A stretch of DNA of 64,000 nucleotides from Wyeomyia smithii (lineage: Eukaryota > Arthropoda > Insecta > Diptera > Culicidae), in NCBI RefSeq assembly GCF_029784165.1, contig NW_026599188.1:1-64000 (forward strand). Direction: 5' to 3'. Position numbers and translations under genes: made by a program. Below the pieces are notes generated by a model, which searched no databases, was not told the origin of the DNA, and saw only the letters and a program-made list of their open reading frames with translations. This document shows, piece after piece, positions 1-9,633 of this stretch (position 1 is its first letter; the number at the start of each line of letters is the position of its first letter).

Positions 1-12
1 AGCGTCTTCGGT

Positions 13-807
13 GCGCCATCTAGATAAGCACATAGGCAATCGAAAAAAGTTTTCACAGTGTTGCCACCTACCATCGTTACCGCCACCTACCGTCGCCAAA
101 GATTCGGGTGATTGTATCCACTAAATTAACCAGACATGGCGCCACCTATTAACCGATATGAACAACAACTACGCCACCTACCGTCGTCAAAGATTCGGGT
201 GATTGTATCCACTAAATTAACTAGACGAGGCGCCATCTATTAACCGATAGGAACAACTATTTTGGTGTCGCCACCTGTCAACCGATATGAACAACTATTT
301 TGGTGTCGCCACCTATCAACCGATATGAACAACTATTTGGGTGTCGCCACCTATTAACCGACATGAACAACTATCTTAGTGTCGCCACCTGTTACCCGAC
401 ATGAGCAACTATTCAAGTGGCGCCACCTACATTTGAAGCGCGAAAGCTGCTCCGGTGTCGCCATCTAGTCTCAAGAATGGGAAGCTTCCCCAGTGCGCCA
501 CCTATATGTCGACGTGAGAAACTATTTAAGTGGCGCCACCTACATTTGAAGTGCAGAAGCTGTTTCGGTGTCGCCATCTAGTTTTGAAAATGAAAAACTT
601 TCACAGTGCGCCACCTATATGTCGACATGAACAACTATTTAAGTAGCGCCACCTACATTTAAAGTGCAGAAGCTGCTCCGGTGTCGCCATCTAGTTTTAA
701 AAATGATAAGCTTCCACGGTGCGCCCCCTATATGTCGACATGAACAACTATTTCAGTGTCGCCATCTGCATTTGAAGTGTAAAAAACTCTTCCGGTGTCG
801 TCATCTA
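13..807 (-). promoter_or_regulatory. CTCF-like motif array, unit 1
   Basis: About 21 copies of a core reading GCGCCACCTA or TCGCCATCTAG on the plus strand start at 13, 61, 80, 138, 170, 229, 268, 306, 344, 382, 419, 458, 494, 532, 571, 607, 645, 684, 720, 759 and 798. On the minus strand this is TAGGTGGCGC or CTAGATGGCGA, matching the known Drosophila CTCF core AGGTGGCGC and the vertebrate form AGATGGCGC or AGGGGGCGC. The copy at 720 reads TAGGGGGCGCA, a vertebrate-like core. All copies share one orientation. Spacing is 38 bp for the copies at 268-382, and then a 113-bp three-motif cycle starts at 419, 532 and 645. The last copy (798) is degenerate. Binding is inferred from the motif only. 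Confidence 0.75.
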
Positions 808-865
808 ACGCACTTGATTCGAAAAATACATGAACAAACTAGCGTTGGGTGAAATGATCGTACAT

Positions 866-1218
866 TATTAATTTAAAAACAAAAACTTGCATTTTCAATT
901 ATTTGAAAGTCATGCATCAATTCAATGCATGATTAGCTCCTACGTACATCAAAATAGCAATTGTATTCTTCATCAAGTTGTTCAAGACGAAAAGTTACTT
1001 CCAAGTGATGTTGAGGAAAACATATTATTCTTTTTGGAACATTATTTCCTTCCGAAGGTGCAAGAAAAAGATATACCGATCAAGTGTCGACGTGTGAAAC
1101 AATAAAATAAAAATAATGTTAAATGCTCGAAATATGTGTTTTCAATATTGTTTTTATAAGACTTAAAGGCCGTATTACAGAAGCTTGTCAAAGTATTGGA
1201 TTTTCGATCGATCAGCGA
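866..1218. repeat. Internal dispersed repeat, copy A
   Basis: This stretch aligns with 5,084-5,400 of the same unit. Shared blocks include the A-rich start, TTTAAAAACAAAAAC, the segment around GAACATTATTT, and AAAGATATACCGATCA followed by an AT-rich end. Identity is clearly imperfect and the spacing differs by small indels. Copies of A recur at 12,779, 24,692, 36,602 and 48,488. An open frame of 72 codons at 887-1,105 is not kept in unit 5 (frameshifted near 48,541), so I do not call it a gene. Origin unknown. Confidence 0.6.
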
Positions 1219-1249
1219 ATCTATCTTAACCACCACCTACGGCGAAGAA

Positions 1250-3030
1250 TAAGCCTTGCTACAATGATACAATGATGCATGAAATCGATGGATGGTAAAG
1301 AATGTTACCATTTCATGTAAAATTTGATCGCATTTTTTTCCGTTCGGCAATTCCAGTTTTTAAAATATAGTTGCTGAAATATTTAAACAATTGTGTGTTA
1401 AAAACGAACGCAGTTTGGACTTAAGAGGTACATACAATCGGCTTTTACAAAAACACGGGCAACGCCTTAAAAGATATTTTAAAGTTTGTTGATTGAATTA
1501 CTTAACAGATGAAAAGAAGATCAATGTAGATCGCATGTTATTATTCCTTCGTATATGAGGTAATTTCGAGTTGCATGTTGACATCATTGCGTATATAAAG
1601 ATTTGGGACAACATCGGAGAGCAATAGGTAACATTATATACGATTTACAGGTTCATATGATTTCAAGCTTTTAACAGTACTAGATGAAATCATTATTCCG
1701 GAGTGACTTTGATCATTTCATTATTTTGATGAATTTGGGGTGAAACTTCACTGCTTGAACAAGTTTGAACTTTTCAAAACGATTTCAATGAGTTTGTGAA
1801 TATGAGAAGCAATTTGGGGGCCGTTCATATCACACGTAAACAGTTCATGCTGGCAAATGTCCAAGATGCATACAACACTTTTAGAATATATGAGTACGAT
1901 TGTCCACGAAGAGAGAAAAAGGTCTAAAATCACCAGAAGACTAGTCCACGAGGACCCCTCAACAGTCCAAAGTTGCATGTTACGGGACGTCTAGGGTAGT
2001 CGTTAAACTGAAAACATGTAGTACGCTGTTGAGATTATTAGGACTCAACTTTGCCTTTGAGGAAAAAAATGCAAAAATAATAATGAAAATCATTGTCATA
2101 ACACTTTTGATTTTTAACTTATCTGGAAACAAAATAAAAAAAAGCTTTACGTATTGCAGTTTGTTGTTTTGTATTCGCTTGTGCCGATTGTTTGTATGCA
2201 ATGAAAATCGCTCTATCGCCCTAGTCTATTTTCAATTCATATTTTAGCATGCGAAACACTCATTAAACATCAGGAAATGCATGAATAGTATCAATGCAGA
2301 CATATCTCAACACGATCAGTAAAGATTACGACAAATCCCAGGCAGGCAGGGTGATCAAAGTCACCCCGAAGATCAAAGTTTTCCCCGGTTTACGGTACTC
2401 AATTTGATGTTTTTTATTAACACTACTGCGTTTTGGTTCGTACAACATCGTAGTAGAATCATACTACAGGCGAACCGAAATTGTATTTATGCTTAAATTA
2501 TGCCAATAGGAAATTGTACTGGATAGCAAACAAAGTTGTTCATACCTCAGATTTTATGCAATAGGAAATTGTTACAGAATTGTAAAAATTTGAATAAAAA
2601 GCTATATATTTTCAACTGCCTGAACCATATTGGCACGTTTATCGCCTCCCCTTTGGTGCTTATAAGCTCACACGGAAAGTTATATACAACTTTATCAGCC
2701 TGTACAAAGACACTTATATCTCAACATCAATTGAAATATACAGTCCACATTGTTGCCTATGGTACAGTAATTGAGAAAATATAAAAATATACCCTTGTTC
2801 TTTAAACCATTTTAAGCCTGGAAATATTGATGATCATGTGGTAAACGAACACGTGTTCAATACTAGTGACGAGAACTTTCAAATAGTAATAAAAAATGTG
2901 GGAAAAGAGTTTAAATCTCTTTTGCAAATTTGATAAATATTTTTTTAAGTTAATTATTCATATTACAACGAACCTTCCAAACTAGTAACTGATTATGCAA
3001 TGAAAATATTACTTATAAAAGAGGTGACAA
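1250..3030. other. AT-rich unassigned stretch with hairpin
   Basis: No recognisable gene. Short open frames on both strands carry no domain I know and are broken in unit 5. A perfect-arm hairpin, GGGTGATCAAAGTCACCC, lies at 2,349-2,366. About 18 bp at 1,698-1,715 is an imperfect inverted match to 2,352-2,369, which could mark the ends of a small non-autonomous DNA element of about 670 bp; that reading is weak. The same stretch recurs at 13,163-14,943, 25,076-26,856, about 36,986-38,767 and 49,091-50,873. Confidence 0.5.
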
Positions 3031-3034
3031 TTTT

Positions 3035-3363
3035 CATTGCAAGCCTAGACGACTTTCATACGAGCAAAAGAAACAAGTTGATGAAAACAATGATGAAATA
3101 AGGGATTATCAGAGATAGTAATTCTCCATTTGCAAGTCGTATCGTACTGATACACAAAGAAACATAATGTTTTCAGAATGTGTGTAGATTATAGAAAATT
3201 AAATGCACATGCTATTCGCGATAATTACCCGTTACCGGTAATTGAAAAATATTTTCAATATTAGATCTTCAATCGGAGTTTCATCAAACTAGAGTAGCTC
3301 GTGAATATTAAATATACGTCGTTTGTTACACCCAAAGCACAATATGAATATTTGAGAGTTCCT
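3035..3363 (+). pseudogene. Ty3/gypsy reverse transcriptase, N-terminal fossil (unit 1)
   Basis: Conceptual translation in shifting frames gives the ordered hallmarks of Ty3/gypsy pol: KPRRLSYEQ at about 3,041, GIIRDSNSPFAS at about 3,102, CVDYRKLN at about 3,180, NYPLPVIE at about 3,223, a LDLQS..HQ block, and FVTPKAQYEYLRVP ending at 3,363. At least two frame changes and internal stops separate these blocks, so no protein can be made. The catalytic YxDD region is absent, because the fragment stops where LINE sequence begins. It is a remnant of an LTR retrotransposon inserted before the macrosatellite was amplified. Confidence 0.85.
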
Positions 3364-3367
3364 AAGT

Positions 3368-4140
3368 GCTGCAACAGAGAGCGGCAAGTCAAAACACCCG
3401 TGGGTTCAGGCACTAGCAACTCCTTGGCTGGGTTCCCGGTCATGTAGGAATCCCCGGCAACGAAAAGGCGGACAGATAAGCATCGCTTGACGGTGGATCT
3501 CCTAGCATGAAAAGTACCCGGCCCGGATATTATCAGAATTGTCAGAAATAACTTTCTCGACCAGGTAAATACTGTATGGAGAAATCAGCAAAATCTATTT
3601 CTCAGAAAAATGACAGACGATAATCATCGGTGGGAGAACAGATCAAATAGGAGAGAGCAGATTGTTTTATCGCGCCTCCGAGCTGGGCACACAGTTATCA
3701 CACATGATCCGCTTTTCGAAGGGGAAGATGAACCAACATGCGATGCTTGCCTTGAAGCATTGACGGTAGAACATCTTCTATCAAACTGCTGCAAATACGA
3801 AAATGCCACCTACAAGGTACATCACTGGAAATTTTGTCCAATGACAAAACTGAGAAAGAAAATCTGCTGACCTTTTTTAGAAAAATCCGAACTACTAGAC
3901 AAAAAATAATTCTAATCACTAAGCCCAACAGTGTATTCGAGCCTCTTTTCTTTTCATTCGTTACAGATCGCCTCATCATAGACCGCAGTTACTCTAGAAT
4001 AGTAATAAACCATTGTTGGTAGAAAAAATTTAGAACATATGATGTTATTGTACATACTTTTTGTAACTTTTTCAACTAGAGTGGTTAATGACTCTCGAGT
4101 TAAAACCCCTCTCAAATAAATCTAATATAATAATAATAAT
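3368..4140 (+). pseudogene. I-clade-like LINE, 5'-truncated 3' end with RNase H remnant (unit 1)
   Basis: The piece starts within an RNase H domain: WVPGHVG and GNEKAD are readable around 3,425-3,475, but a stop follows in the next codons and about 27 bp present in unit 5 is missing near 3,415. Downstream, 3,610-3,870 is an open stretch ending a LINE ORF2; it contains CDACLEALTVEHLLSNC, a CX2CX7HX4C motif typical of the C-terminus of non-LTR retrotransposon ORF2. A 3' UTR follows with AATAAA near 4,115 and a terminal TAA repeat at 4,126-4,140. TAA-repeat tails are characteristic of I elements, so I infer that clade. The element is dead. Confidence 0.8.
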
Positions 4141-5070
4141 GAGCATTGGCAATCAGAAGCACTAGAAGTCTCAGTCAGTCACTAATCTTGTGGGTAAAAA
4201 ATAAAATAAAGTATGTTAGTGGGTGGCACAGCACAGTACAGCACAAGCAAAATGAAGATGCAGGCACCTCTAAGCAGAAGATCTTAGATCTTATTAGCAG
4301 CTCTCGGTTACTCATTCGGTAAGCAGTCTAGGCAGCAAAAACCTGCTTTCTATTACCAAAAAGAAAAAGAATATTGAAGACCAATCATTTTGCGATTGAC
4401 GATTATTACATAGGTGGTGTTACAGCCGCAAGATTTTCGTTGAAGCACAAGAGTAAGTACAGTATCCGGTCCGTGCTGAGCCGAGATTTGTTGTTGTTGT
4501 TGCTGCGGAAAGGACTAGCAGTTAAGAAAGTTTTTAATTTTTTTCTTTCTTTTTTTCGTTACAATTCTTGAGTTTGTTTTTAGCTTAGCTAGCGAACTAG
4601 GTACTACTGCAGATAGCGGGAAAGATCTATAGATGTAGTGTACACCTCAATGCTGTAAAATAAACTATCAATCATTGCATCATAGAATGCAATCGATCGA
4701 TGCAATGTAATGTAAGGTTATGTTAAGTGTTTCAACAATACACAGCACACTCGTGGGCTTCGACCAACTCGATTGTCCGGGGCGAATGCTGTCCTTACTC
4801 GCTACCGCTCGTTCGAACGTAAACCAGGGAATCACCCCTATGTTTGGAATAGACCTAGGAAATCCAGCAGATAGTTGTTTGAATGGAATGTGATCTTTCC
4901 TCTTGTTCCCACATCTGAACATAAGCCGATAATGCTCCTCTAGAATTTAACTCAACTCTAGTTGAATGAAACTACTTACTATTTCTGTAGGGCATACCGA
5001 TTTTCATGAATCACCATGCGCCTTCATTTCAACTTTATATTTTTCAATAAAGTTGTTTGTTCAACGGGGC
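4141..5070. other. Unassigned stretch between LINE and swapped segment
   Basis: No known domain. It holds a TTG microsatellite at about 4,487 (longer in unit 5 at about 52,363), a GTAAGT splice-donor-like site at 4,454, and a palindromic patch ATCGATCGAT near 4,693. A moderately GC-rich patch at 4,740-4,920 is well conserved across all units including unit 5 (52,616-52,800), where it is open for 74 codons on the plus strand. The frame is disrupted in units 1-4, so coding is unlikely. Confidence 0.45.
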
Positions 5071-5083
5071 AAACCATGATCAC

Positions 5084-5400
5084 ACATTATCAATTTAAAA
5101 ACAAAAACCTGCATTTCCCGCTATGAGCTTTATCTAGTATGCACTGATGTCGTAGTTCAAAAAAATTCTTTCGATATTCGATATCATTCTACTAAGACGC
5201 ACACACAATATTCTCAAAATAATATTTTTCCTGGAACATTATTTTCTTGCGTTGCAACTTCGAAAAAGATATACCGATCAGGTGTTAACGTGTAAAACAA
5301 TAACACTAAAATAAACTTAAATGATCGAAATACATATGTGCTTTGGAAACTATTTTCATAAAATTTAAAAGCCGTAATTCCGAAGCATCGATCAGCAACG
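5084..5400. repeat. Internal dispersed repeat, copy B
   Basis: Diverged partner of 866-1,218. It begins about 13 bp after the point (5,071) where units 1-4 stop aligning with unit 5. It also occurs in units 2-4 (16,997, 28,910 and about 40,811) but not in unit 5, so it belongs to the swapped central segment. Confidence 0.55.
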
Positions 5401-7020
5401 ACACAAACAACAAAGTAAATTAATCACGTTACATAAACTACAACAGGTCGTAATATTTTCTATGTCCAAATTTGTTCACTTGTTGAGAAAAGTTGAATCT
5501 AAATGAAAAGATGAATCAATTGTGGTTATAGATTTTTCAAAAAAAATTAACCATGCTCTATTCATTGCGAGCTAGCTATTAATAAAAGAGAAATCGGTGG
5601 GATAAGTCCTTTTCAGTATAAAAGACCGAGAATTCGTGCAACTCGTAAACCGCAGTATTGTTAACGGTGATACGGCGAGGTATCTTTGCCATATGCATTG
5701 AATATAACGTTCATAAATCGATAGAACTGCTACCAAGATCACGTACCTCACTGTAAGGTTCTTCCATGCCAAATCCAGCAAAAACACTGAAAGCGCACAA
5801 AAAGCAATTATGCACCACATAGGCACCGATCGTCTCTACCTCGTCGAGCCAGTAAAAACAAAGGCGCTGATCGATGCGCTAATAATCAAACAAGCATATT
5901 GATACCGACGCAAAATTGTCACACCAATGTGGCATCTTTTTTCGACTCGTTTATTTAATACAAATCTTATCAGCTTATGTAACAAGTAATCATATGTAAT
6001 GCAACAACAATATCATTTGTGAGCCCCATCATTTTATCAATAAGGAACACTTTTGGCATAGTCCGGGTTGAGATAGCAATGCGATCCAATTGCTAATCAG
6101 GTGCGGATATCGCAAGGAAAGAATTGTCTATGCAGGGTTTATGCGATTCCTCTTCTGCCCTTTGGGATGAGCAGATTTGGATATCGCACTGCTCCGTCAA
6201 ATATGCAAACGAACCTGTAGTGCAAAGCACAGGCATAACATGGCGGCCTAGGTAACAGAGAGACAGAAAAAAAACTAAATTCTAAGTGTGAAAATTAAAT
6301 AGGTTTGTAATGTGATGTGCGATGTGCATAAAGCTAAAACTATTAGGAAGAAGCAAAAACATTCTGCATTTGTTGTGTGTCATGGTTATTACAGACCAAC
6401 TAGTGAGAAATAAGAACACTAGAACTCCTGGGCATGTGGAACCCAAGCATCATTTAACGAAGAACTTTCGGAATCTTCTCAGAAATGCTGGGTACATTAT
6501 TGAAAACGGCAATTACGTTAGTTCAACGGAAAAACGAATCGGCGAAGCGATCTTCGCTCTCTGTCACCAAAAACACCAAAAGAAAACAAGAAGAAAATAC
6601 AGTGCGCGAAACGTAGCGTTGATAAAAACAATACGTCGGTAGAAAAAATTACGCAGAAAAAAAATAAAACAACTTGTGGGAGCCCCAAAATCTATACACA
6701 AGTGTCGGAAAACATCGGCGACGGTCAGTAAAACCGATTAAGAATTATTGTTTAACCATAGGTAGAGTAAATTCTAAAAACGAAAAAGTTTATATCAATC
6801 TGGTGATACAAATGTGAATATCATGCAACATTTAGACCCAAACGAAGGTAAACAGAATGGGCATTGAATAAAATTATGGATTATACTAGCAGTTGTAAAA
6901 TTCCAGTTACCTCTTGTTGTTCGCAAAACATTTAAGAAGAATTGGAGAAGACGAGGTTTTGAAAAAGAAAAAGCAATTTCGACTGCAAATATTGCAGACG
7001 TTTGAAATGCAGCTATGGTG
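5401..7020. other. Unassigned part of swapped central segment (units 1-4)
   Basis: This stretch belongs to the 2.25-kb segment (5,071-7,322) found in units 1-4 but not unit 5. Open frames of 84 codons (minus, 5,572-5,826) and 106 codons (plus, 6,322-6,642) persist in units 1-4, but these units are too similar for that to be informative and I recognise no domain. Probably decayed transposon DNA. Confidence 0.4.
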
Positions 7021-7040
7021 ATGTCAGACCTGCACCGTCA

Positions 7041-7310
7041 ATAGTACAGCCGTATGGTAGTTCGGCTGATAGCTTAGACGCATTTTTGGGTTCAGCAACT
7101 CGACTAGGTTTACCAGATGGGGCAAGGACGATTGATCAAATTGGAAATGATAGAAAATGGTAAAGCGAGGTGTACGGGAAGAGCAACAGCTGAAAACATT
7201 ATTGCAAAAATGAACGCAATAAAACAAAATGATACCCTAGAAAAAATTTGTAATGAGGTAGCAAACCACACAATCAAAATGCAGGCAGACTATCTAAATA
7301 ATAAAATACG
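7041..7310 (+). pseudogene. Probable gypsy gag (capsid) fossil, unit 1
   Basis: One frame reads SADSLDAFLGSA near 7,060-7,100, resembling the start of a Ty3/gypsy capsid. A second frame from 7,117 reads NGKARCTGRATAENIIAKM and then KQNDTLEKICNEV, resembling the region before the capsid C-terminal domain. A frameshift at about 7,117 separates them, and the reading ends in the adjoining inverted-repeat element. The assignment rests on general resemblance; no zinc knuckle is seen. Confidence 0.5.
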
Positions 7311-7321
7311 CAAGCAAACCC

Positions 7322-7735
7322 GATCAGCCAAACATATCAGGATTTTAACTTATCTTGACATTTTGTTACGACCAGTTTTCGTATCAACATGGGTTCTAAA
7401 CTTATCATATCGAAAAGGCCCATCACATTTATTTACTGATTAATACTAATTGTAGCATGTTTTGTTAGATTTTCGGTAGAAAAAGATCAACATTAGTTAG
7501 AATGATTCTTACAAATTTCGTTATAAATATTCTACGATATTATTGCAGATTTTTCTTCGATCATGTTATTCAAAATTATTTTCAGCTATTGCTTCAAAAT
7601 ATAGTTTTAATACCTAAACAGGCTTTTCCCAAAATGCATAAGTATTTTTGCAGTTCGTACCCAAATACCAAGATATGTTATAATCCTGATATATTTTGTT
7701 GATCGATAACTCAGGAAGTTTTCATTTCATGCGGC
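7322..7735. mobile_element. Inverted-repeat element, left end truncated (unit 1)
   Basis: The right end, ATATTTTGTTGATCGATAACTCAGGAAGTTTTCAT (about 7,700-7,735), is the inverted repeat seen complete in unit 5. The left end keeps only the inner part from GATCAG at 7,322, because the join to the gag fossil removed the outer part. The interior is AT-rich with no transposase. It looks like a MITE or foldback element, or part of an LTR. Confidence 0.55.
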
Positions 7736-9633
7736 TAAATAACAGTTTACGACAATATGTAAGCGTAGTAATCGACACAGTTAGCAATGCAGCTTCGAAA
7801 TTTATATCAGCATGTAAAATAAAAATACAAGTAGATTACATTATATTGAGTAAGAATCTGAAATAATCATTAATTGATTGGAAAAAACTGCGAAATATTT
7901 GATTATTTTTGTTATCTGAAGAGATATCGACGGATATAGCTGAAATCAGTTCGGTATCTTTGATGTATGAAATAACGTATTCGATTTCGAACTCTTTAAC
8001 CTTTTTGTAAGAAACTCTTTCAAGATAGTCAGATTCCAATTTAGTTTTTGTTATTTCTTTTAGCGACGATATAGCTTTCCAACCAGGAGAACAACCAAAA
8101 TATAATTCATTCCGTACAATGAGACTTCGGGCCAAAGGCAAAACAATTATTTAGAATGCCTAGATATTACATACATATACGAAGACTTGATTCAGCTTAC
8201 AATATTTTTTAAGCGACCGAACAATCGTAACAAAACTTTGGTTCGTGTAAGACCAATGAGAATTATTATAAAAAAATAATGGCTTATAAAACCAACTTTA
8301 AATATTTGATTAATATACGCAGCTATATCTTGGAAGTGCCAAAACGTCGGATTTAGAGAAAATCAGCGACGTATATTTAACTGATCGATTGCACAGAAAT
8401 GCTTCTTGGTTTGCAACAGCTGGTTGCTTGAAAAGTGTAGTGTCAGTAGTAGGTTCAAATATTTTGTAAAGGTTGTAAGGAAATATAATAACACAATCGA
8501 ATATTTTCTTTATCGCAAAATCATTATTTAAAATTATCTTATTCAGTAGCAAAAACCTGATATTTCAAAAGCTGGGGTTTCAAAGGGCTTCTGCTGAATC
8601 TGTCGAACCGTTCGGCCAAAACCATTTGTTATGTTTTAGAAAAGATTTCTGCTATTGTGTACCTTTCGGAAATTTTTCACGTAAATGAAAGTGTAGTGAA
8701 TGAAACCCCAGATGTGTGTTCGAGACAAATATATTGTTTTGAAGCAAATAAAACAGCGACAGTTCTATTGCAAAGGTTTAGTAACTCAATTCACTAAAGT
8801 GAAAATGAACTAAATATTGTAATTCGTTGTTAGTTGAATCACTATTATATGTTTGGTGCTGCGACGAAGACTCTCAAACCATTTCTTTAAAGTTCACTCG
8901 ATCGTAAACATTTCTGAAAGCGCGTGAATGGAGAAACCGAAAATTTGTAATGTACATCCTTATTATTGAATACGAAGATGAATTGAATTTTAATCAAGAA
9001 TACCGTGCAAAGTATTCAATACTAAGTGAGATACATCAGTGGGTATCATTGTGTGATGGATTTTGAATTAACATTAAAGGATTGATTTTGCACTGTTCAA
9101 GCTTGTAAGGAAAGGCCCTTTGATTTTGATTGAAATCACTCCTCAACCTACGTCAAACTTTTTGAAAATGAAATGATAAAGATATTGCTACTACTGGTAA
9201 ACGCTATTGTATCTGTTTCGCCGTAGCAACTTATTTCTGTATAGGAGATCATCTTAAGCCTTCCATTCCAAATATCGCCGAAGGTTTCAACGCAAACAAC
9301 ATGAAATTTAACTTGAAAATTGAATAAAGCAATGTTCTTTTGTTGGACTATAGAAACACACAATTAAACTCGTTGGAAATCATAGGTTTGAAACGTTCTG
9401 TTACATTAGCAGGAGGTGGAAGTGGTGGAGGAAGAACAAGATGAGGGAAGACTAGCACAGCAGCTCAATATGATATGATTTAATAGCAATGGTGAACCTA
9501 CTAGGTGAGAGAGTATGTATTTGTATGAGTTTGTTTGGTTGCGTTAACATATAGTGATTTTACATCAATGTTTTCATCTTTGTTTATATTTTGGTTGCTA
9601 TTTTGCTTTAAGTAATTTATGAAGAATTATGCA
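7736..9633. other. AT-rich unassigned stretch upstream of the GC-richer island
   Basis: Nothing recognisable. A 101-codon minus-strand frame (7,836-8,141) is open in units 1-4 but its counterpart in unit 5 (about 58,545-58,680) is shortened and broken. A purine-rich run lies at 9,409-9,448. The same stretch recurs at 19,649-21,546, 31,562-33,459, 43,463-45,363 and 58,450-60,230. Confidence 0.45.

Noticed and set aside
13..807. CRISPR-like array
   Set aside because: The repeats are only 10-12 bp, the linkers are themselves related repeats, and the context is eukaryotic TE-rich DNA with no cas genes.
664..852. 62-codon frame with repeated CRHL that looks like a zinc-binding protein
   Set aside because: The repeated CRHL is simply the translation of the DNA motif GTCGCCATCTA. 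The motif spacing is not a multiple of three, so the frame is fortuitous, and it changes in unit 5.
4454..4459. GTAAGT as a real splice donor
   Set aside because: No exon or acceptor can be paired with it; a six-base match is expected by chance.
4795..4812. tRNA-like box B (GTTCGAAC) in the conserved patch at 4,740-4,920
   Set aside because: No box A at proper distance and no cloverleaf; only the short palindrome is present.
6322..6642. 106-codon plus-strand frame conserved in units 1-4
   Set aside because: Units 1-4 are too alike for conservation to mean anything, no domain is recognised, and the region is missing in unit 5.
7836..8141. 101-codon minus-strand frame conserved in units 1-4
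   Set aside because: The unit 5 counterpart is shortened and disrupted, and I see no known motif; probably a chance frame in decayed TE DNA.
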